NCBI GenBank assembly: GCA_963665155.2
Contig: CAXXFI010000002.1
Coordinates: 868,001-932,000, forward strand
Source of the DNA: UBA1141 sp963665155
Lineage (GTDB): Bacteria > Chloroflexota > Dehalococcoidia > Lucifugimonadales > UBA3495
Length of the DNA: 64,000 nt
Reading direction: 5' to 3'
The stretch's first letter is position 1. The number at the start of each line of letters is the position of its first letter. Of this stretch, positions 59,142 to 64,000 are shown in pieces. Below the pieces are notes generated by a model. The model worked only from the letters and a program-made list of their open reading frames with translations. It was not told where the DNA came from and searched no databases. The position numbers were made by a program, and so were the translations under genes.

Positions 59142-59912
59142 CTACCGGAAGAGGAATATGAAGAAGAGAACCCAGGTGACGGCATAGGGCAGGATAAATC
59201 TTTTCCTTTTTTCCAGCCAGTCAGGGAAACGAGGGGTGACCGCACTGAATTTTGCATGCTTTCTTCGGATGAAGGTCTTGTAGAACTCCACGGTCATCCG
59301 CTCTGCCCCAATTCCAGCAAAGATCAGAAGGGCGTAATCACTGGTGAAGATCGAGAAAAACAAACCCCAAATCGCCCCAACAAAAGGGCTGCGGAAGAAC
59401 TTGGATGTTTCAAATCCTTCGATAGGCGCATCCTTCCAGGCACCGCAAATTCCTATACCTAGACCACCCACCGTGCCCCAGACCAGACCCGACAAGGTTT
59501 GATTGAGGTGGAGGTCGATGGAGTAGGGCATGTAGAACCATACGAAGGCCAAGCCAATAAAAATAGCGCCCATGCCTAATCGCCGAAGTTTGCTGTTGAC
59601 CGTCTGGCCCAGCCAATGGAAGGTCTGGATGATGTGGTATTTGTCCTGGTTTTCCACCCGGATAAATAGCTTCAGCGACTCGGTGTACAGGCGCTCGAAA
59701 GCCATCACAAAGAGGAAGAAAAGCCCAGGATTAGGGCTGTTGATGTCGTGGAGCTTTAGAAATTGGAACAAGGCCAATCCCAAGATTAGCCCCACAATAG
59801 CGCTCCTCAGGAATTTCCCCATTTTGAACTCTTCATGGGGGGTGTCCTTATATGCACCCCATGAAGAAGAGTGAAGACCACCCAACAACCCTACGATGCC
59901 ATATGCAAACAA
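59142..59912 (-). CDS. Integral membrane protein with internal duplication
   Basis: This 256-residue protein has about six hydrophobic segments. Its two halves are homologous: GAYKDTPHEEFKMGKFLRSAIVG (near 19-41) versus GAWKDAPIEGFETSKFFRSPFVG (near 155-177), and FERLYTESLKLFIR versus AERMTVEFYKTFIR. The conserved charged W/Y-K-D-x-P...F...K-F-R-S block sits between helices in both. I recognise no family and no transporter or enzyme motif. The start is ATG 59912 with a weak ribosome binding site. It stands alone on the minus strand with a long non-coding stretch upstream. Confidence 0.75.
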   Translation of the reverse strand: MFAYGIVGLLGGLHSSSWGAYKDTPHEEFKMGKFLRSAIVGLILGLALFQFLKLHDINSPNPGLFFLFVMAFERLYTESLKLFIRVENQDKYHIIQTFHWLGQTVNSKLRRLGMGAIFIGLAFVWFYMPYSIDLHLNQTLSGLVWGTVGGLGIGICGAWKDAPIEGFETSKFFRSPFVGAIWGLFFSIFTSDYALLIFAGIGAERMTVEFYKTFIRRKHAKFSAVTPRFPDWLEKRKRFILPYAVTWVLFFIFLFR

Positions 59913-60895
59913 TTGTTCACCCGTTATTAAAGCAGCCCACTAACTAATAGCTAGTTCCCGGAAGGGAACGCCAAATCTATTCAGAGGGCGCTCAGTGGAT
60001 TAGTCAGAATTTTCTGGGATTGTATTTCTGTAGATTGTATTTCCGTGGGTTGTATCGATGGCGGTAATGGCGCATGCAATTATAGTGTTTCCGCGTGCCA
60101 TCCGGAGTTCTATCAGACGAGGAGTCTCCGAGTTGTTCCCGACGGCAGCTAACCAACATGCTGCGAAGGGTTAGCTCAAACCGCAGGGACTGGAAAAACT
60201 TTATAAAAAGGACGCCGTGGTGTCTCCGCTCACGTCAACCCCACAGGCGATATTATCATATGTGAGCCGATTGTATTATAGTCCATGACTTTCATGATAC
60301 CTATTCACACACGGGGTTATTCAGGGCAATCGCGTCTTAAATGCTAGACCAGATACCGGCTGTGTTGACGAATTCGGCTCGCATGGTTCTATTCGTCTTT
60401 CCGGCGAAGGAGTTTGTGAATATATTGCCAGGAAACCACCCGAGTTACAGATTTCGTGCCTGAGTTTCGGCGTCTTTTGTCTCTAAATAGGATTATAATT
60501 CACAAACTCGAAGGCCGGAATCCAGGTGCGCCTTTCAGCATAAAGGTGAGCGTTGCAGAGTTTTACGTTTCTGGGTTCCGGCCTTCGCCGGAAAGACGCA
60601 CCAGACGCTATGTCTCCAGACGCTAGGTCCAAAGTACTACTTACTCCAAATACGAATAATTAGCCTCGATTGCCTCGCGGGAATATTGAGGGTTCGCTTT
60701 TTTCTGTGGATGGTTGGGCAACTAAATAACGCACTGGCGCATTTCCGCAGTCAATGAGATGCCCGTTTGGTGGACAAGCCTGGGTTGCCTCAGTACCATT
60801 CCTCTTGGCCAGCCTGCGCCCGGCTTCTATCATCTCCCCTAGACAAAGGGTAGCCAAACGTTTGGCCAACCATTATTGGCGAATTCCAAAGGAGT
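59913..60895. other. Long intergenic region
   Basis: About 980 bases without a credible gene. It contains short direct repeats of GATTGTATTTC near 60019-60045 and the three-armed inverted repeat at 60395-60597. Promoters of the divergent flanking genes should lie here. Confidence 0.5.
60395..60597. repeat. MITE-like three-armed inverted repeat
   Basis: The outer arms GTCTTTCCGGCGAAGG (60395-60410) and CCTTCGCCGGAAAGAC (60582-60597) are exact complements. Inside are GAGTTTGTGAAT (60410-60421) with ATTCACAAACTC (60498-60509), and GAAGGCCGGAATCCAG (60510-60525) with CTGGGTTCCGGCCTTC (60571-60586, one mismatch). The pieces resemble a common CCGGCGAAGGCCGGAATCC repeat, apparently split by an insertion. 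Confidence 0.7.
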
Positions 60896-60901
60896 ATGGC
60901 A

Positions 60902-62086
60902 ATGCCTCAATCTTCCCCGCACAAGGTTCTAGACGGTGTACGAATTTTGGAGCTAGCCCGTTGGCAGGCCGCCCCTAGAGGGTCTTTGATTCTCCGCGAC
61001 ATGGGGGCTGAAGTAATCAAGCTGGAATGGCAAAAGGGAAGCGACCTTCGTAATTCGGGTCCATTCGTAGGTAACATGAGCGTTCAGTTCGCCGCCTACA
61101 ACCGCGGGAAGAAGAGCGTCACTCTGAACACACGTCACCCCAAAGGAAAGGAAATCTTCTTCCGGCTCCTAGAGGTTTCCGATGTGGTGTTGGAGAATTT
61201 CAGACCGGGCACCATTGATCAGATGGGTTTTGGCTACCCCGAAATGTGTGCTGTGAATCCTGGGATAATTCTGGCCTCGGTGTCCGGTTTTGGGCAATAT
61301 GGCCCATACCGCGACCGCCAATGTTTTGACCCGATTATTCAGGCCATGAGCGGCATCGGCGACCAAACGGGGAAGGGATTCGACCAGCCCATAATGTCCG
61401 AAGGCCCGATCATGGACCGCACCGCAGCACTGCACGCGGCTATAGGAATTCTTGGGGCACTGCGCCACCGGGACCGGACCGGCGAAGGACAATGGCTTGA
61501 AGTGGCAATGCTCGACGGTGGCATCACCCTTGAAGAGGTCGCTCTGGCCATGTGCTATGAGACGGGCAACAACGATTTTAAAAGAAGCGGAAGCTTCCTC
61601 AAGTGCAAAGACGGGTGGGTGACAACAGGAGCGGCCCGGGCCGGAATGTGGGAGAGAATGCTGAAGGTTATGGGTTACGAAGACCTGTCCGATGACCCGG
61701 AGTTCGCCGCACCGATGTTCGCCACGGACAAAGCCGAGATTCGCATGGAATTGCTCCACCTGTGGTGTGAAGAAAGATCGGTGGTCGATGTTGAAGACGC
61801 ATTGGTAGCCGCCGATATCCCGGTGGGACGGGCACTGAGCATTCCCCAAGTCCTCGAGGATAAGCACATCTGGGAGAGGGAGGTCATGATTGAGGTCGAG
61901 TTGGACGAACCTGCGGGCAAGAAAATGCTGGTGCCGGGACCCTCGATTATCAAGTTTTCCAAGACCCCAACCACTGCTGGGCCCATCCCGAAATTCGGAG
62001 AACATAATCAAGAAGTGTACGGGGATCTTCTTGGGCTAGACGACTCTCAACTGGCCAGCCTGGTGGCGGAGGGAGTGATTACCTGA
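60902..62086 (+). CDS. CaiB/BaiF-type (family III) CoA-transferase
   Basis: This protein of about 394 residues is of the formyl-CoA transferase-like family. It has KVLDGVRILELARWQAAPRG, LILRDMGAEVIKLEW, GKKSVTLNTRHPKGKE, DVVLENFRPGTIDQMGFGY and ILASVSGFGQYGPYRDR. EGPIMDRTAALHAAIGIL carries the expected catalytic Asp. C-terminal DIPVGRALSIPQVLEDKHIW follows. The family moves CoA between carboxylates through an Asp-CoA thioester. The second ATG (60902) has AAAGGAG eight bases upstream, while ATG 60896 is too close to it. It is the only intact + strand gene in this end of the window. Confidence 0.92.
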   Translation: MPQSSPHKVLDGVRILELARWQAAPRGSLILRDMGAEVIKLEWQKGSDLRNSGPFVGNMSVQFAAYNRGKKSVTLNTRHPKGKEIFFRLLEVSDVVLENFRPGTIDQMGFGYPEMCAVNPGIILASVSGFGQYGPYRDRQCFDPIIQAMSGIGDQTGKGFDQPIMSEGPIMDRTAALHAAIGILGALRHRDRTGEGQWLEVAMLDGGITLEEVALAMCYETGNNDFKRSGSFLKCKDGWVTTGAARAGMWERMLKVMGYEDLSDDPEFAAPMFATDKAEIRMELLHLWCEERSVVDVEDALVAADIPVGRALSIPQVLEDKHIWEREVMIEVELDEPAGKKMLVPGPSIIKFSKTPTTAGPIPKFGEHNQEVYGDLLGLDDSQLASLVAEGVIT

Positions 62087-62146
62087 CGCTCGGAGGGCTT
62101 AGAGGGAAATGCCCCTAAGATTCTGTGATGGTCATCAGAGGGTGCC

Positions 62147-62168
62147 GCCTAGGCAAATATGCCTAGGC
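62147..62168. terminator. Hairpin between convergent genes
   Basis: GCCTAGGCA (62147-62155) and TGCCTAGGC (62160-62168) form a perfect 9-bp stem with an AATA loop, between the convergent CaiB/BaiF and SulP genes. There is no T run on either side. Confidence 0.45.
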
Positions 62169-62193
62169 TCCACATGGCGCGGTTTGCCCGATG

Positions 62194-63891
62194 CTAACGC
62201 CTTCCTGGGATCCAAGACCAGAATTTGCTGCCGGTTTCGCTCCCGGTTTCACTGCCTGAATCAACGCCGGTTTCACTGGCGAATTCACCGCCGGATTCAC
62301 CCAGATCCGAGACAGTCACCCTAAAACTGGGATCGTCTTCGGCGACTTGTTCCAAAATCACATTAGCCTTTTCGAGCATGCCACGGCAGCTCTGGCTCAA
62401 GTTCAAGAGGTACAGCCTTGTCCCGGCGCGATCGTAACGCTGGGCCAGGTCCACGATTGCTTCCATCGCCGAATGATCCCACACGCGGGAGTTCTCGAAG
62501 TCGATGGTTACGTCGGCGGGGTCGGTTGCCGGATTGAACAGCTCTCGGAAGTGGCTCACCGAAGCGAAACAGAGTTGACCATGGAGCGAATAGATGCTGT
62601 GGTCTTCGGTGGTGCCGACGGCCATCGATACCGAGATATGCAGAGCGGTTTTCCAAGCGAATACCAAAGCCGAAACTATCACTCCCACGACGACAGCGAT
62701 CGCCAGGTTGGTCACTACCGTGACGGCGGATACTAGAATGATCACCATCGCGTCTGAGACCGGCACTTTCTGGATTATTCGCAGGCTGGACCAAGAAAAG
62801 GTGCCGATCACCACCACGAACATCACGCCAACGAGAGCAGCTATTGGAATCCGTTCAATTAACGACGAGGTAAACAGGATGAATGCCAGTAAAAATAGAG
62901 CTGCTAAGATCCCAGACAGCCGCCACCGTGAGCCAGCTTTGATATTGATCATGCTCTGGCCGATCATGGCGCAGCCGCCCATTCCACCGAAGAACCCCGT
63001 CACCACATTCGCGATTCCTTGTGCCACACACTCACGGTTTTTCTGGCCCCTCGTTTCCGTCAATCCGTCAATCAACGAGAGTGTTAGCAGCGATTCGATC
63101 AGACCAATACCGGCCAATATGAAAGCGAAAGGCAGGATAATCCGCGCCGTCTCGAAGTCGAAAGGCACATCCGGCACGCCGAACGTCGGGAGTCCACCTG
63201 CGATACTTGAGAGGTCGCCGACAGTTGGCGTGTCGATGCCGGCAATAATCACCACTCCCGAAACCACAACGATGCCTGCCAGTGCTGAAGGAAACCGTGT
63301 GGTGAGCCGAGGCAACAGGTAAATCACTGCCATCGTGAGGGCCACCAAGCCCAGCATTATCCCGATGTCCATCAGTGGTATCCACGTTTTGAGCCCATCG
63401 GCGCCTTCGATTTTGAAGCTCTCCAACTGGGCCAGGAAGATCACTATAGCGAGTCCATTTACGAAACCGAGCATTACGGGGAAGGGGACCATCCGGATCA
63501 GGTTTCCCAATTTCAGCACACCCACGGCAATCTGGATTATCCCCAACAGGACGACAGTGATAAACAGAAATTCGACTCCATTGTCCCGTACGAGCGTGAC
63601 CATTACCACTGCCAGCGCACCCGTAGCGCCGGAGATCATCCCCGGCCGTCCGCCTAGCAAGGAGGTGATAAGGCCGATGATGAACGCCGCATACATGCCG
63701 ACCAGAGGATCAACGCCAGCCACGAAAGCGAAGGCAACCGCTTCCGGCACCAGCGCCAACGATACAGTAAGAGCAGCCAAGGTTTCCGTGCGAATCCTGG
63801 CCAGGCGGGACATTTCTTGCATTGACAGTCCGTCAGAAAGTGAAAAATTTACAAAGGGTGAAAAAGCTTCAGTCGCACAAGATGGTTGCAC
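62194..63891 (-). CDS. SulP-family anion transporter with STAS domain
   Basis: This protein of up to 565 residues has about ten to twelve transmembrane segments. It starts LAALTVSLALVPEAVAFAFVAGVDPLVGMYAAF, with GGRPGMISGATGALAVVMV near 80 (SulP signature region) and VTGFFGGMGGCAMIGQSMINIKAG near 290. A C-terminal STAS domain spans about 420-535 (VTIDFENSRVWDHSAMEAIVDL). The tail is a low-complexity SETGxxSGSETGSETG stretch ending WSWIPGRR. SulP proteins import sulfate or bicarbonate, usually with Na+ or H+. The first start is GTG 63891; ATG 63822 or 63813, just before SRLARIRTETLAAL, are also possible as no clear ribosome binding site is seen. Confidence 0.88.
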   Translation of the reverse strand: MQPSCATEAFSPFVNFSLSDGLSMQEMSRLARIRTETLAALTVSLALVPEAVAFAFVAGVDPLVGMYAAFIIGLITSLLGGRPGMISGATGALAVVMVTLVRDNGVEFLFITVVLLGIIQIAVGVLKLGNLIRMVPFPVMLGFVNGLAIVIFLAQLESFKIEGADGLKTWIPLMDIGIMLGLVALTMAVIYLLPRLTTRFPSALAGIVVVSGVVIIAGIDTPTVGDLSSIAGGLPTFGVPDVPFDFETARIILPFAFILAGIGLIESLLTLSLIDGLTETRGQKNRECVAQGIANVVTGFFGGMGGCAMIGQSMINIKAGSRWRLSGILAALFLLAFILFTSSLIERIPIAALVGVMFVVVIGTFSWSSLRIIQKVPVSDAMVIILVSAVTVVTNLAIAVVVGVIVSALVFAWKTALHISVSMAVGTTEDHSIYSLHGQLCFASVSHFRELFNPATDPADVTIDFENSRVWDHSAMEAIVDLAQRYDRAGTRLYLLNLSQSCRGMLEKANVILEQVAEDDPSFRVTVSDLGESGGEFASETGVDSGSETGSETGSKFWSWIPGRR

Positions 63892-64000
63892 GGTCTAGGC
63901 GCAGGATGGACGGCAACCGGCCTGTGGAGGCAACCTTAGAGCTTTGGGTAATCAGTCAAGCCCATATGTCGGGGCTAGATATCCTTTCAAATGCAGGGGG

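Overview
The window is about 55% GC bacterial DNA. It is most consistent with a Chloroflexota/SAR202-like (Dehalococcoidia) genome. I infer this from gene content (paired DUF1501/DUF1800 proteins, NHL-repeat protein, several GMC flavoprotein oxidoreductases, HpaB-type monooxygenase, CaiB/BaiF CoA-transferase, kinase-AAA-TPR giant proteins), not from a marker gene. No rRNA, complete tRNA or CRISPR array was seen. The striking general property is decay. About 20 genes carry stops, frameshifts, truncations or fusions, while about 20 look intact. Three identical copies of one IS are scattered through the window. This suggests a genome in recent relaxation, for example a symbiont, although some single-base frameshifts could be assembly errors.

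Region 1 (1-8100) is intact. It holds a nitroreductase, then a glycine/sarcosine/betaine-reductase-type pair on the + strand: a GrdE-like subunit and a GrdB-like selenoprotein. The second gene is interrupted by one in-frame TGA at exactly the family's selenocysteine position, followed by a SECIS-like hairpin and 93 more conserved codons. A bidirectional terminator separates this from a three-gene minus-strand operon (DUF1800, NHL repeat, DUF1501).

Region 2 (8100-31700) is a mobile and decaying zone. IS630, IS701 and IS1182 elements abut with no spacer. They are followed by a giant multi-GAF histidine kinase pseudogene, an AAA/TPR regulator pseudogene, a LuxR/MalT-type regulator pseudogene with a G16 tract, a molybdopterin oxidoreductase fragment, a second IS701 copy, a lipoprotein, an MMPL-VOC chimera and a nonsense-mutated substrate-binding protein.

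Region 3 (31400-40500) is a graveyard. It contains a transposase remnant, a 21-bp minisatellite, and a broken restriction-modification set (C5 methyltransferase, Vsr, MrcB_N-nuclease). A tmRNA/tRNA-like 3' fragment lies beside it. A second GAF-repeat fragment carries a template-switch palindrome and is joined tail to tail to a truncated SDR gene. SMP-30 and amidohydrolase pseudogenes follow.

Region 4 (40700-48000) holds an alpha/beta hydrolase, an intact 1.3-kilo-residue kinase-AAA-TPR protein, a frameshifted gluconokinase and the third IS701 copy.

Region 5 (48900-64000) is a minus-strand catabolic block: HpaB-type monooxygenase, enoyl-CoA hydratase, four GMC oxidoreductase paralogues (two decayed) and an isochorismatase-family hydrolase (frameshifted). 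Then come an internally duplicated membrane protein, a CaiB/BaiF CoA-transferase and a SulP transporter. I infer that this block oxidises alcohol or aromatic substrates and passes them through CoA thioesters; the substrates are not evident from sequence.
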